Shown in pieces: positions 53,100 to 60,945 of a stretch of 64,000 bases of DNA. Under the pieces are notes generated by a model that was given only the letters and a program-made list of their open reading frames with translations, was not told the DNA's origin and made no database searches. Source of the stretch: Pseudomonadota bacterium. GTDB lineage: Bacteria > Desulfobacterota > Desulfovibrionia > Desulfovibrionales > Desulfovibrionaceae. Positions within the stretch are counted from its first letter, which is position 1. Each line of letters starts with the position of its first letter. The stretch covers positions 217,873-281,872 of the forward strand of contig JAHIUW010000036.1 of assembly GCA_018816865.1 (NCBI GenBank), read 5' to 3'. The position numbers and the translations under genes were made by a program.

Positions 53100-53681
53100 A
53101 TGAAACGTAACCCCACCGGCGTGTTCCGCCGCCTGGAAGCCCTCTATGCCCGTATGCAACAGGCCTACGACAGCACCGTGGCCGACACGGGCTTCAGCTG
53201 CCAGGACTGCGAGAACAACTGCTGCACCAGCTATTTCCAACACCACACCTATGTGGAATGGACCTTCCTGTTCAAGGGTTTGGACACCCTTGCCCCCGAC
53301 AAGCGCGAGGCGTACATGCTCCGCGCCCAGGACTATCAGCGCCAGGCCCAGGCCGCACTGCTCAAGGGCGAGCGCCCCTCGGCCATGTGCCCCTTGAACG
53401 ACGACGGCCTGTGCGGACTGTACCGGCACCGGCTGATGATCTGCCGGCTGCACGGAGTGCCGCACCAACTGGCCGGGCGCATGGGCCAGGTGACGGATTA
53501 CCCCGGATGTTTCCGATTCCCCCAGGGGACCTCGGTGACCCCGCTGGACCGTACGCCCCTGTACCGCGACCTCGCCAGGCTGGAGATGGATTTCCTCGGG
53601 CCCCGTCTGGCACAACTGCCCAAGGTGAACTTGACTCTTGCCGAGATGATGGTGCAAGGTCCTCCCAAGATTACCAACTAA
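53100..53681 (+). CDS. YkgJ-family cysteine cluster protein
   Basis: The 193-residue protein starts 2 bases after the kinase stop, so the two are in one operon. It has the family cluster CQDCENNCC near residue 37, followed by CPLNDDGLCGLY and ICRLHGVPH. These cysteines are believed to bind iron or zinc. Its function is unknown. The end lies 16 bases before a lipoprotein gene, so the operon continues. Confidence 0.85.
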   Translation: MKRNPTGVFRRLEALYARMQQAYDSTVADTGFSCQDCENNCCTSYFQHHTYVEWTFLFKGLDTLAPDKREAYMLRAQDYQRQAQAALLKGERPSAMCPLNDDGLCGLYRHRLMICRLHGVPHQLAGRMGQVTDYPGCFRFPQGTSVTPLDRTPLYRDLARLEMDFLGPRLAQLPKVNLTLAEMMVQGPPKITN

Positions 53682-53697
53682 CCGTCTGGAAGGACCG

Positions 53698-54183
53698 ATG
53701 AAACGACTGGTCGCCAGCCTTGCCATCATTCTCTGCCTGGGAGCCCTGTGGGGCTGCTCCAGCACCAACGTCAAGCACCTGATCCGTCAGCCCTGGACGC
53801 TGGACAACGACCAGACCCTGACCATGAAATTCTGGCGGTTCGACTACCGCATTGCGCCCACCAGCGACCAGTTCTGCGTCCGGGGCACAGCCTTTCCCTT
53901 GAGTGACACCATCCCCGCCTGGGCCAACAAAGTGGCCGACATCTGGTTCGCGGCCTACCTCTCCGACGCCAGCGGCAAGGTCATCGCCCAGGATCTGCGC
54001 GTGTTCGAACCAGGCCCCCTGGACCAGCCCTCGGGCATTGGCTTCGAATTCCGCCTGAAGCCCCAGGACCTGCCCACCAAGAGCGATCTATTCATCACCT
54101 TCGGCTACCGCATGAAGCTCAGCGGCGACACGGACAAGGGCGAGGTCTTCTTTGCCAGTGAAGGGGCCATGACCCGCTTCTGA
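53698..54183 (+). CDS. Predicted lipoprotein of unknown function
   Basis: The 161-residue protein has a lipoprotein signal: a basic start (MKRLVAS), a hydrophobic core, and a lipobox-like LGALWGC with Cys20. Tryptophan at -2 is unusual. The mature part is beta-rich and has no known motif. It follows the cysteine-cluster gene in a likely operon, with GGAAGG before the ATG. Confidence 0.75.
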   Translation: MKRLVASLAIILCLGALWGCSSTNVKHLIRQPWTLDNDQTLTMKFWRFDYRIAPTSDQFCVRGTAFPLSDTIPAWANKVADIWFAAYLSDASGKVIAQDLRVFEPGPLDQPSGIGFEFRLKPQDLPTKSDLFITFGYRMKLSGDTDKGEVFFASEGAMTRF

Positions 54184-54304
54184 TAACGCCTTCCCGCTCA
54201 GCAGCTCTTCCATTGCCGCAATCACCGAAACCCGCTATATTATCAACAATTGCCTCCCGACCCCCGGGTGGACGATTGTTGTTCATGATGCGCAGGAGGT
54301 GAGC

Positions 54305-54934
54305 ATGGCCGAGCACAAGAGCTCTTTTCTCGTCCGCAATTTCCTCAAATACTCGGTGATCTTCGGCGAAGGCACCAAGGGTGACTCCTCGTATCTCCTC
54401 AAGGAGGGCCGGGTCGAGATCTCCAAGTTGGTGGACGGCAAGAAAAAGGTCTTCGCCATCCTGAAGCCCGTGTCCATGTTCGGGGAGATGGCCATCCTGC
54501 TGGGCGACGACAAGCGGACCGCGACGGCCGTGGCCCTGGAGGATTCCAAAGTCGTGGAGATCAAGCGCGACGACTTCGAGGAATACATCCGACAGAGCCC
54601 AGCCATGATCTCCACCCTGCTCAACGTGCTGGTCCACCGCCTGAAGACCGCCACATCCAAGTCCCTGCGGGTCCCGAATCTGTTTCTGGGCGTGTGCAAC
54701 GTGTTCAACCTGTTCGCCAAGCACGGTAGCCGCAACCTGAACTATCTGGACACCCTGAATTACCTGAGCATTTCCTTCAATACCAACAAGGAAACCATCG
54801 AAAAGGTCCTGAACACCCTGGAACAGGAAAAGATCCTCGAGTTCCGCATGAACGACCAGCGCGAACGGACCATCTATCTCCTTGAGACAGAGGACATCGC
54901 CGCCAAGGCCGCGGACAAACGCAAGGAGGCATAG
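54305..54934 (+). CDS. Crp/Fnr-family transcriptional regulator
   Basis: The 209-residue protein has an N-terminal cNMP-type beta-roll (EGRVEISKLVDGKKKVFAIL, then MFGEMAILLGDDKRTATAVAL shown only in part) and a C-terminal helical region. That region (YLSISFNTNKETIEKVLNTLEQEKIL as one stretch, cut here) fits a Crp-type winged helix. There are no Fnr-type cysteines. The ATG at 54305 has AGGAGG at 5 bases; a GTG 6 bases upstream is less likely. The ligand and targets are unknown. Confidence 0.85.
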   Translation: MAEHKSSFLVRNFLKYSVIFGEGTKGDSSYLLKEGRVEISKLVDGKKKVFAILKPVSMFGEMAILLGDDKRTATAVALEDSKVVEIKRDDFEEYIRQSPAMISTLLNVLVHRLKTATSKSLRVPNLFLGVCNVFNLFAKHGSRNLNYLDTLNYLSISFNTNKETIEKVLNTLEQEKILEFRMNDQRERTIYLLETEDIAAKAADKRKEA

Positions 54935-55006
54935 CCCCGCTCTCCCTCCAGGGGTGCACCGCGTTCCACGCCCGGCCCCGTCCCATTCCCCTAAAGATCT
55001 CCTCGG

Positions 55007-55025
55007 CTTCGCCGATAAGGCGAAG
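55007..55025 (+). promoter_or_regulatory. Hairpin directly upstream of the FlxA-like gene
   Basis: CTTCGCC pairs with GGCGAAG around GATAA, ending just before the ribosome site (GAGAGGAAA). It may shield the ribosome site or be chance. Confidence 0.35.
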
Positions 55026-55038
55026 AGAGGAAAATAAG

Positions 55039-55509
55039 ATGTCAGCCATTTCCCTGGGAAGCCTGTTCGATGCGGCCCTGGCCCCCTTCACCCTGAGGAA
55101 GGAGCAGGTTCCTGCCGTTGCCGAGGTCGAACAGCAACCGACCACAACGCCCATGCAAGACTATATCGTCGAGCTGTCCGACGCGGCCAGGAAATTGGCC
55201 GAGTCCGACAATCCCTTTACCAAGACTCTGCAAAGCGCAGGCCTGGGCGGCGGTTCAAACGACGAGTCCGTGGACCAGGGCGCCAGCCTCAGCGATCAGC
55301 TGCAGGAACGCATCCAGCAACTGCAGGAAGAAATCAGCGAAATCCAGGCGTCAGACCTGCCCGACGAGGAAAAGCAGAACCAATTGGCCCTCAAACAGGC
55401 GGAGCTGGCCCAGTTGCAGATGCAGTTGCAGGAAGTCTACAAGGACCAGCAGAGCACCGCAGCCATGGTCGGCGGCAGCGGGTTCATGAACACGGGCAGC
55501 CTGACCTGA
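55039..55509 (+). CDS. FlxA-like coiled-coil protein
   Basis: The 156-residue protein has a Gln/Glu-rich coiled coil (about residues 92-140: LQERIQQLQEEISEIQ, then ALKQAELAQLQMQLQEVY) that resembles the FlxA family. FlxA is controlled by flagellar sigma-28 in E. coli, but its function is unknown. The N-terminal part is low complexity. A terminator follows 29 bases after the stop. Confidence 0.72.
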   Translation: MSAISLGSLFDAALAPFTLRKEQVPAVAEVEQQPTTTPMQDYIVELSDAARKLAESDNPFTKTLQSAGLGGGSNDESVDQGASLSDQLQERIQQLQEEISEIQASDLPDEEKQNQLALKQAELAQLQMQLQEVYKDQQSTAAMVGGSGFMNTGSLT

Positions 55510-55537
55510 GGCCCCCCATCTTCATCTCTTGAATGAC

Positions 55538-55567
55538 AAAAGGCCCGGGCAACAGCGCGGGCCTTTT
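55538..55567 (+). terminator. Terminator, probably bidirectional
   Basis: AAAAGGCCCG pairs with CGGGCCTTTT (10 bp, 10-base loop). It sits between the convergent FlxA-like gene and the small periplasmic protein gene. Confidence 0.82.
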
Positions 55568-55598
55568 CAATGTCTCAGTCACCGCTTCCATCATCTGA

Positions 55599-55994
55599 TC
55601 AGTAGTCGAACCTGGCCTTGTAGGCGAAGTCGGCCAGGGGCCTGGGTTTCACAGGAAACGCACCGCTGAAGTCACAGGCCGTCTCCAGGGCGTCGAGGCG
55701 GAGCTGGCCCTTGCCCTCGAAGGGCATGAACGTGGCCGAAACCTTGCCCGTGGCCAGCACGAACCCATCCTCGAAGGCGAATTCGAAGCTCGTGTTGCCC
55801 TCATCAAGCAGGGCCGTGCCCACGGACTTGCCAAAGACCCAGGCCTCGACCTTGACCTGGGGAGGATAGGTCTCGGCAGCAACCCATTTCAGGGTCACGC
55901 ACTGCAACAGCGCCTCTCCGACATTCTCGGCCCGGGCCGCCCCGACCGGTGCCAGGAGCAAGGCCAACATCAGACCCACGATGATTCTGTTCAT
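55599..55994 (-). CDS. Small periplasmic protein of unknown function
   Basis: The 131-residue protein has a clear signal peptide (MNRIIVGLMLALLLAPVGAARA, cleaved near AENV). The mature part has two cysteines (in LLQCVTLKW and ALETACDF) that may form a disulfide, and beta-strand pattern in the middle. I do not recognise the family. GGGAG lies 6 bases before the ATG at 55994. Confidence 0.72.
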   Translation of the reverse strand: MNRIIVGLMLALLLAPVGAARAENVGEALLQCVTLKWVAAETYPPQVKVEAWVFGKSVGTALLDEGNTSFEFAFEDGFVLATGKVSATFMPFEGKGQLRLDALETACDFSGAFPVKPRPLADFAYKARFDY

Positions 55995-56048
55995 GATCGT
56001 CTCCCTGTTGCCGAGACCATAGCAGACCCCGGCCCGGCTTCCAAATGC

Positions 56049-56082
56049 AACCGCCCGCCCTGCCAAAGGCAGGACGGGCGGA
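56049..56082 (-). terminator. Hairpin after hemC, weak terminator
   Basis: CCGCCCG and CCTGCC pair with GGCAGG and CGGGCGG across one mismatch, with AAA or TTT in the loop. On the minus strand only GTTGCATTT follows, so the T-tract is poor. It lies 45 bases after the hemC stop. Confidence 0.5.
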
Positions 56083-56126
56083 AATCAGTACCGGTATCAA
56101 GTGCCCCAGGCGGCGCACTCCAGGAC

Positions 56127-57050
56127 TTATTGTTCGCCATAGACCCGCTCAAGGATCTCGTCGCCTCCGGCTTCGATGACCCTTCTGGCCAAGCCAAGAC
56201 CGATCTCGAAGGCCTCGTCCGTCGGGCCTTCGGCCTGCATGCGGATGGGGTTGGAACCGTCGCTGTCCGACAGGTAACCCGTCAGACGCACCGTCGTTCC
56301 GTCCAACTCGGCGTAGGCCGCGATGGGCACCTGACAGCCCCCGTCCAGACCCGTCAGAAACCCGCGCTCAGCCGCCACCTGGATCTTGGAAGGCTCGTGG
56401 TCCAGAAAAGCCAGGGTCTCGGCCATGGGGCCATCGAGCCTGTATTCGATGCCCAGGGCCCCCTGGGCCACGGCGGGCAGAAAATCAGGGGGAGCCAGCA
56501 GCGAGGATTTGGGGGCGGCCAACCCCAGGCGCTTCATGCCGGCAGTGGCCATGACAATGGCGTCGTACTGGCCCTCCTCCAGCTTGCGCAGCCGGGTGTC
56601 CACATTGCCGCGCAGGTCACGCACGTCCAGGTCGGGACGCAGGGCCTTGAGTTGCGCACCCCGGCGCAGGCTGGAAGTGCCTACAGTGCCTCCCTGGGGC
56701 AGTTCGGCCAGACTGCCGTAGTGCACGGACAGCAGGGAGTCGGTATTGTCCTCGCGCTCGGGGATGATGCCCACCACCAGCCCCTCTGGCAGCTTGGTGG
56801 GCACATCCTTCATGCTATGCACGGCCAGATCGGCAAGCCCGGCCAGCAGAGCCTCCTCGATCTCCTTCACGAACAGTCCTTTGCCGCCGACCTTGGCCAA
56901 CGGGACATCCAGGATCTTATCGCCCGTGGTCTTGATCTTCAGCAGTTCGACCTCAAGGCCGGGGTATTGGCCCTCGAGCAGGGACTTGATGTGATTGGCC
57001 TGCCACAGGGCCAGCATGGAACCGCGCGTGGCGATGGTGATCTTTTTCAT
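56127..57050 (-). CDS. hemC: Porphobilinogen deaminase (hydroxymethylbilane synthase)
   Basis: HemC joins four porphobilinogens into hydroxymethylbilane, a step in tetrapyrrole synthesis (siroheme, heme, cobamides). The 307-residue protein has [12 protein letters not shown] at the start, [31 protein letters not shown] and the dipyrromethane-cofactor cysteine in DGGCQVP. All are intact. Its upstream spacer holds tandem and palindromic repeats. Confidence 0.97.
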   Translation of the reverse strand: MKKITIATRGSMLALWQANHIKSLLEGQYPGLEVELLKIKTTGDKILDVPLAKVGGKGLFVKEIEEALLAGLADLAVHSMKDVPTKLPEGLVVGIIPEREDNTDSLLSVHYGSLAELPQGGTVGTSSLRRGAQLKALRPDLDVRDLRGNVDTRLRKLEEGQYDAIVMATAGMKRLGLAAPKSSLLAPPDFLPAVAQGALGIEYRLDGPMAETLAFLDHEPSKIQVAAERGFLTGLDGGCQVPIAAYAELDGTTVRLTGYLSDSDGSNPIRMQAEGPTDEAFEIGLGLARRVIEAGGDEILERVYGEQ

Positions 57051-57165
57051 TAATACTTCCCGAAACTTGATGGGGGAAACCGCAGGAAGGCAACAACCCG
57101 TTATGTGTAATGAACTCGGTGCCCGCTCAGTGACAAGCCCTCAAGGCTCGCCGGACCTGCTGCTG

Positions 57166-57300
57166 GTTCAGGGTAGCCCGTCTGGTGATCGTTCAGAGCA
57201 GCCCGTCTGCTGATACTCTTACTGACCGTTCAGAATGGCCAGCCTGCTCACGGTTCAGAATGGCCCGTCACTGATGCGCCTACTGATCGTTCAGAATGGT
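57166..57300. repeat. Degenerate tandem repeat with alternating 25/37-base spacing
   Basis: GTTCAG motifs begin at 57166, 57191, 57228, 57253 and 57289, with spacings 25, 37, 25 and 36. So a roughly 62-base unit made of a short and a long half is repeated twice, followed by a third start that runs into palindrome copy C. Typical half-unit text is GTTCAGAATGGCCCGTC, ending TACTGATC. There is no gene in this 57051-57401 spacer. Confidence 0.7.
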
Positions 57301-57405
57301 TTGAGTGCCAGGCACGAGGGGAAAGCGGGACCGAAGTGTATTCCAATACATAAGGGTCCGCTTTCCACGAAGTAACGCCGCAATCGAATCATTCTGGACG
57401 ATCAG
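57283..57405 (-). repeat. Dispersed palindromic repeat, copy C
   Basis: Outer arms are CTGATCGTTCAGAATGGTTT (57283-57302) and, on the other strand, CTGATCGTCCAGAATGATTC, nearly identical, so the element is a long inverted repeat. On the minus strand the core reads TTGCGGCGTTAC, GGAAAGCGGACCC, apical ATGTAT/AATACA, CTTCGG, then GGTCCCGCTTTCC and GTGCCTGGCAC. The right arm contains the stop codon of the zinc-ribbon gene. The left arm is also the last unit of the tandem repeat. Confidence 0.78.
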
Positions 57406-57644
57406 CCGCAGGTGGAGCAATCACCGCCGGAACAACCCGCGCAACCACCACCGCCGCCGGCCGGGGCGGCCGAGGCCGTCCCCAGGTCCGCGCCGTCGCC
57501 AGCCGCCTTGTGTCGGCAGCAAGACATCAGCTTGCCGGTCTTGTCGGACCCGCAGGCCGGACATTTCACCTCGGCAGCGGTGCCGAAGACAATCTCTTCG
57601 AACTCCTTGCCGCACTTGTCACATTTATATTCAAAAATTGGCAT
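57402..57644 (-). CDS. FmdB-type zinc-ribbon protein
   Basis: The 80-residue protein starts MPIFEYKCDKCGKEFE and has two CxxC pairs (CDKC and CPAC) that form the zinc ribbon. The C-terminal part is Gly/Ala/Cys-rich (GGCAGCSGGDCSTCG), which is common in this family. GGAGG lies 5 bases before the ATG at 57644, and 16 bases separate it from the gmhA stop, so the two are probably co-transcribed. Its function is unknown. Confidence 0.88.
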   Translation of the reverse strand: MPIFEYKCDKCGKEFEEIVFGTAAEVKCPACGSDKTGKLMSCCRHKAAGDGADLGTASAAPAGGGGGCAGCSGGDCSTCG

Positions 57645-57660
57645 CATTCCCTCCGCAAGA

Positions 57661-58278
57661 CTATTCGCCCTCAAGATAGGGCTGCAACTCCGTCACGGCC
57701 TCGAACAGATAGTAATCCACCAAGCGGCACAACATGTGGCCGATGGTGATCTGCACCTCCTGAACCAACGGGGTCTGCTTGCTGGGCACCATCAGCAGGT
57801 GATCGCAGAACGGGGCCATCTCGCCCCCACCCTGGCCCACCAGACCCACGGTGGTCACGCCGCGCTCGCGCCCAGCGCGCAGGGCATGCACCAGGTTCGA
57901 GCTGTTGCCCGAGGTGGAGATGCCCACCAGCACGTCCCCCCGGTTGCCCAGGGCCAGGACCTGCTTTTCGAAGATCTGTTCGAAACTGTAGTCGTTGCCA
58001 ATAGCGGTAATGATGGATGTGTCCGTGGTCAAGGCCAAGGCAGGCAGCGGTGGCCGCTCCAACAGGAAGCGGTTCACGAACTCGGCAGCCAGATGTTGGG
58101 CATCCGCAGCCGAGCCGCCGTTGCCCGCAAACAGGATCTTGCCACCGCGGGCCAGAGCCACGGCCATGACGCGCGCCACATCCACGACCTTTTCGACGGA
58201 CTCCCGGAAATATTTCTCCCGGAGGTCGCACCCGGCAGCCGAATGCTCCAGTACGATCCTGCGTGTTTCATCGGACAT
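57661..58278 (-). CDS. gmhA: Sedoheptulose-7-phosphate isomerase (SIS domain)
   Basis: GmhA makes D-glycero-D-manno-heptose 7-phosphate for the LPS core. The 205-residue protein has AGNGGSAADAQHLAAEFVNRF near residue 52, TTDTSIITAIGND, GISTSGNSSN and the late QEVQITIGHMLC with catalytic-type Glu/His. These match the family closely. GGAG precedes the ATG. Confidence 0.92.
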   Translation of the reverse strand: MSDETRRIVLEHSAAGCDLREKYFRESVEKVVDVARVMAVALARGGKILFAGNGGSAADAQHLAAEFVNRFLLERPPLPALALTTDTSIITAIGNDYSFEQIFEKQVLALGNRGDVLVGISTSGNSSNLVHALRAGRERGVTTVGLVGQGGGEMAPFCDHLLMVPSKQTPLVQEVQITIGHMLCRLVDYYLFEAVTELQPYLEGE

Positions 58279-58481
58279 AGATCACTCCTTGCTGTGAATC
58301 ACAGACCTTTTCAGGTCCGCTGTCAACGGACCTCAGCTACCCCAATTCCCGCCCGCTGACAACAGCGGAGCTCCCCGGCGGGACCGGCGCTGCCCAGGCC
58401 ATTGCCAGACGATCTTCCTACTTTTAGTTTTAAACCAGCTCGGTTAATTTACAATTTTGTCCACCCCAACATCCTGTAATC

Positions 58482-58510
58482 CTGACAGTTTCAATTCAAG
58501 CGTGCATAAT
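58482..58510 (+). promoter_or_regulatory. Promoter of the liv operon
   Basis: CTGACA (58482-58487) and CATAAT (58505-58510) are 17 bases apart, each one base off consensus. The 5' leader would be about 128 bases. The rest of the 366-base spacer to gmhA shows no gene. Confidence 0.65.
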
Positions 58511-58644
58511 TGCCGCTGATTGAACGCACAACCCAGTGATATATCAGCAAAAATGGACAATTCGGCAGCTTTTCATTTTACATCTTTTCGGTTACTTGGG
58601 CAGAACGTCAGTTGCGAACATTTCACTTTTGAGGAGGTACGTTA

Positions 58645-59802
58645 ATGAAACGCGTTGTTGTTATGGCGCTGGCCGCCATCTTTATGATGACCAGCATGGC
58701 TATGGCCGCCGAGACCATCAAAATCGGCTTCAACATCCCCCTGACCGGCGACATCCCGGACGTGGGCCAGTCTTCCAAGAACGCCGCCGAGATGCTCAAG
58801 GAAGAAATCAACAGCGCAGGCGGCATCGAAGTCGGCGGCAAGAAGGTCATGGTCGAGTTCGTCTACGAAGACAACGAATCCAAGGCCGAATCCGCCGTCA
58901 AGGCAGCCACCAAGCTGATCACCGAGGACGAAGTCCTGGCCATCGTCGGACCCCAGTCCTCCAAGCAGGCCGTGCCCGCTGGCGAAATCGCCAACAACTA
59001 CGCCACGCCCATGGTCAGCCCCTGGTCCACCAACCCCAACACCACCATGAACCGCCCCTACGTTTTCCGCGGCTGCTTCCTGGACCCCTTCCAGGGCCCC
59101 GTGGTCGCCAAGTTCGCCACCGAGGAACTGGGCGCCAAGAAAGCCGCCGTGCTGTACGACATCGCCTCCGACTACCCCAAGGGTCTGGCTGAATTCTTCA
59201 AGGCCGCCTTTGAAGAGATCCACGGCCCCGGTTCCGTTGTGGCTTTCGAGTCCTTCACCACCAAGGACGTGGAATTCGGCGCGCAGATGACCAACATCGT
59301 CATGTCCGGCGCCGACGTGCTCTTCGTTCCCCAGTACTACAACGAAATCCCGCTGATCGTGAACGCCGCCAATGAGATGGGCTGGAACAAGCCGATCCTG
59401 GGTTCCGACTCCTGGGGCTCCGGCGACCTGATGGGCCTGTGCGGCGACGCCTGCAAGGGCTTCTACTTCTCCACCCACTACGCCGCTGCCGGTGCCAAGG
59501 GTGCCACCAAGAAGTTCATCGACGCCTACAAAACCAAGTACGGCAAGACCCCTGACGACGTGGCCGCCCTGACCTGGGACGCCACCCGCCTGATGCTGCA
59601 GGCCATCCAGAACGCCAAGCTCACCGGCTTCCTGAAGGCCGACCGTGCTGAAGTCATGAAGGCCCTAGGTTCGATCAAGCAGTTCCCCGGCATCACCGGC
59701 GACATGACCTTCACCCCCGAAGGCGACCCCAGCAAATGCGCTGTGGTCGTGCAGATCGACGACGCCGGCCAGTTCAGCTTCTTCAAGTCTGTCTGCCCGT
59801 AG
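58645..59802 (+). CDS. livJ: Branched-chain amino acid ABC transporter, binding protein
   Basis: The 385-residue protein has a signal peptide (to about residue 22, AMA|AE) and the type I periplasmic binding fold: KIGFNIPLTGDIPDVGQSS, VGPQSSKQAVPAGEIANNY (split at display) and a later WDATRLMLQAI. GAGGAGG precedes the ATG. It leads the five-gene liv operon; the ligand within the hydrophobic amino acid group is not certain. Confidence 0.92.
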   Translation: MKRVVVMALAAIFMMTSMAMAAETIKIGFNIPLTGDIPDVGQSSKNAAEMLKEEINSAGGIEVGGKKVMVEFVYEDNESKAESAVKAATKLITEDEVLAIVGPQSSKQAVPAGEIANNYATPMVSPWSTNPNTTMNRPYVFRGCFLDPFQGPVVAKFATEELGAKKAAVLYDIASDYPKGLAEFFKAAFEEIHGPGSVVAFESFTTKDVEFGAQMTNIVMSGADVLFVPQYYNEIPLIVNAANEMGWNKPILGSDSWGSGDLMGLCGDACKGFYFSTHYAAAGAKGATKKFIDAYKTKYGKTPDDVAALTWDATRLMLQAIQNAKLTGFLKADRAEVMKALGSIKQFPGITGDMTFTPEGDPSKCAVVVQIDDAGQFSFFKSVCP

Positions 59803-59817
59803 TCCACGCATCATCCG

Positions 59818-59849
59818 ATGGCGGCCCGCAGGTGCGGGCCGCCATGTTT
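59818..59849 (+). terminator. Hairpin between livJ and livH
   Basis: ATGGCGGCCCGC pairs with GCGGGCCGCCAT (12 bp, AGGT loop), followed by GTTTG. It probably gives partial termination or 3' protection, so livJ is made in excess over the permease genes. Confidence 0.7.
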
Positions 59850-59938
59850 GACACTGCCGTCGGGCCGGGCCAGCGCCCACCGCCGACCACCCTGGGCCGG
59901 GCATAGATTGCCCCCGGCCTGCCCCTTGGGAGCCATGA

Positions 59939-60904
59939 ATGTCGATTACCTTCCTTTTTCAAAACCTGGTCAACGCCCTGCAATGGGGGAGCTTTTACGC
60001 CCTCATCGCGCTCGGCTATTCCATGGTCTACAGCATCCTGATGCTGTTCAACTTCGCCCACGGCGACATCTTCATGATCGGGGCCTACATCGGCCTGGGC
60101 GTGGCCATGTCGCTGCTGGCCCTGGTGGGCACCGGCGCAGCCGCCATCCTGCCCGGATGGGCCATCCTGGTGCTGACCATCCTGATCTCGATGTTCCTGA
60201 CGTCCTTTGTGGGCGTGTTCGTCGAGCGGGTCGGCTACCGCCCCTTGCGCAATGCGCCACGGGCCTCGGCGGCCATCACGGGCCTGATGATCGGCATCAT
60301 CCTGGAAACGGGAATCCTGATCTTCCTGGGTGCCGAACGCCTGAAATTTCCGCAACTCATCGAGTCCACGACCTACAATCTTGGCGGGGTCTTCGTGACC
60401 AACAAGAAGATTATGATCGTCCTGGTCTCCATCAGCCTGATGCTTGCGCTGCACCAGTTCGTGAAGCGCACCAAGTACGGCATGGCCATGCGCGCCATGG
60501 CCTTCGACTTCGCCGTGGTGCCCCTGATGGGGGTGCCGCTGAACACCATCGCCGCCATGACCTTCGGCATCGGCTCGGCCCTTGCCGCTGCGGCGGGCAT
60601 CCTGTTCGGCCTGGCCTATCCGGTGCTGGACCCGTACATGGGCGTGACCTTCGGCTGGAAGGCCTTCGTGGCCGCCATCCTCGGCGGCCGGGGGTCCATC
60701 ATGGGAGCCTGTGTCGCCGGGTTCATGCTCGGGTTTATCGAGGTCATGGTCGTACCGCTGATCATGGTCGTCAACAAACTGTTCGACATGAACATCGGCT
60801 CGAACCTGCGTGACCTGATCGCCTACTCCATCATCCTGGTGATCCTCATCTACCGCCCCCACGGCCTGTTCGGTGAATCGTACAGCTCCAAGCTGCGCCT
60901 GTAA
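59939..60904 (+). CDS. livH: Branched-chain amino acid ABC transporter, permease
   Basis: The 321-residue membrane protein has LivH features: QNLVNALQWGSFYALIALGYSMVY (in parts) near the N-terminus and MLFNFAHGDIFMIGAY. The EAA-like segment AFVAAILGGRGSIMGA faces the ATPases. It has about eight hydrophobic segments. It is 136 bases after livJ. Confidence 0.93.
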   Translation: MSITFLFQNLVNALQWGSFYALIALGYSMVYSILMLFNFAHGDIFMIGAYIGLGVAMSLLALVGTGAAAILPGWAILVLTILISMFLTSFVGVFVERVGYRPLRNAPRASAAITGLMIGIILETGILIFLGAERLKFPQLIESTTYNLGGVFVTNKKIMIVLVSISLMLALHQFVKRTKYGMAMRAMAFDFAVVPLMGVPLNTIAAMTFGIGSALAAAAGILFGLAYPVLDPYMGVTFGWKAFVAAILGGRGSIMGACVAGFMLGFIEVMVVPLIMVVNKLFDMNIGSNLRDLIAYSIILVILIYRPHGLFGESYSSKLRL

Positions 60905-60945
60905 TGGTTTCACCCCTCACGCCACTATTCGAGAAGGTATAGATT

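Noticed and set aside
57166..57300. CRISPR-like array upstream of hemC
   Set aside because: Units are short, degenerate and alternate between two lengths, the spacers are themselves part of the repeat, and no cas gene is near.
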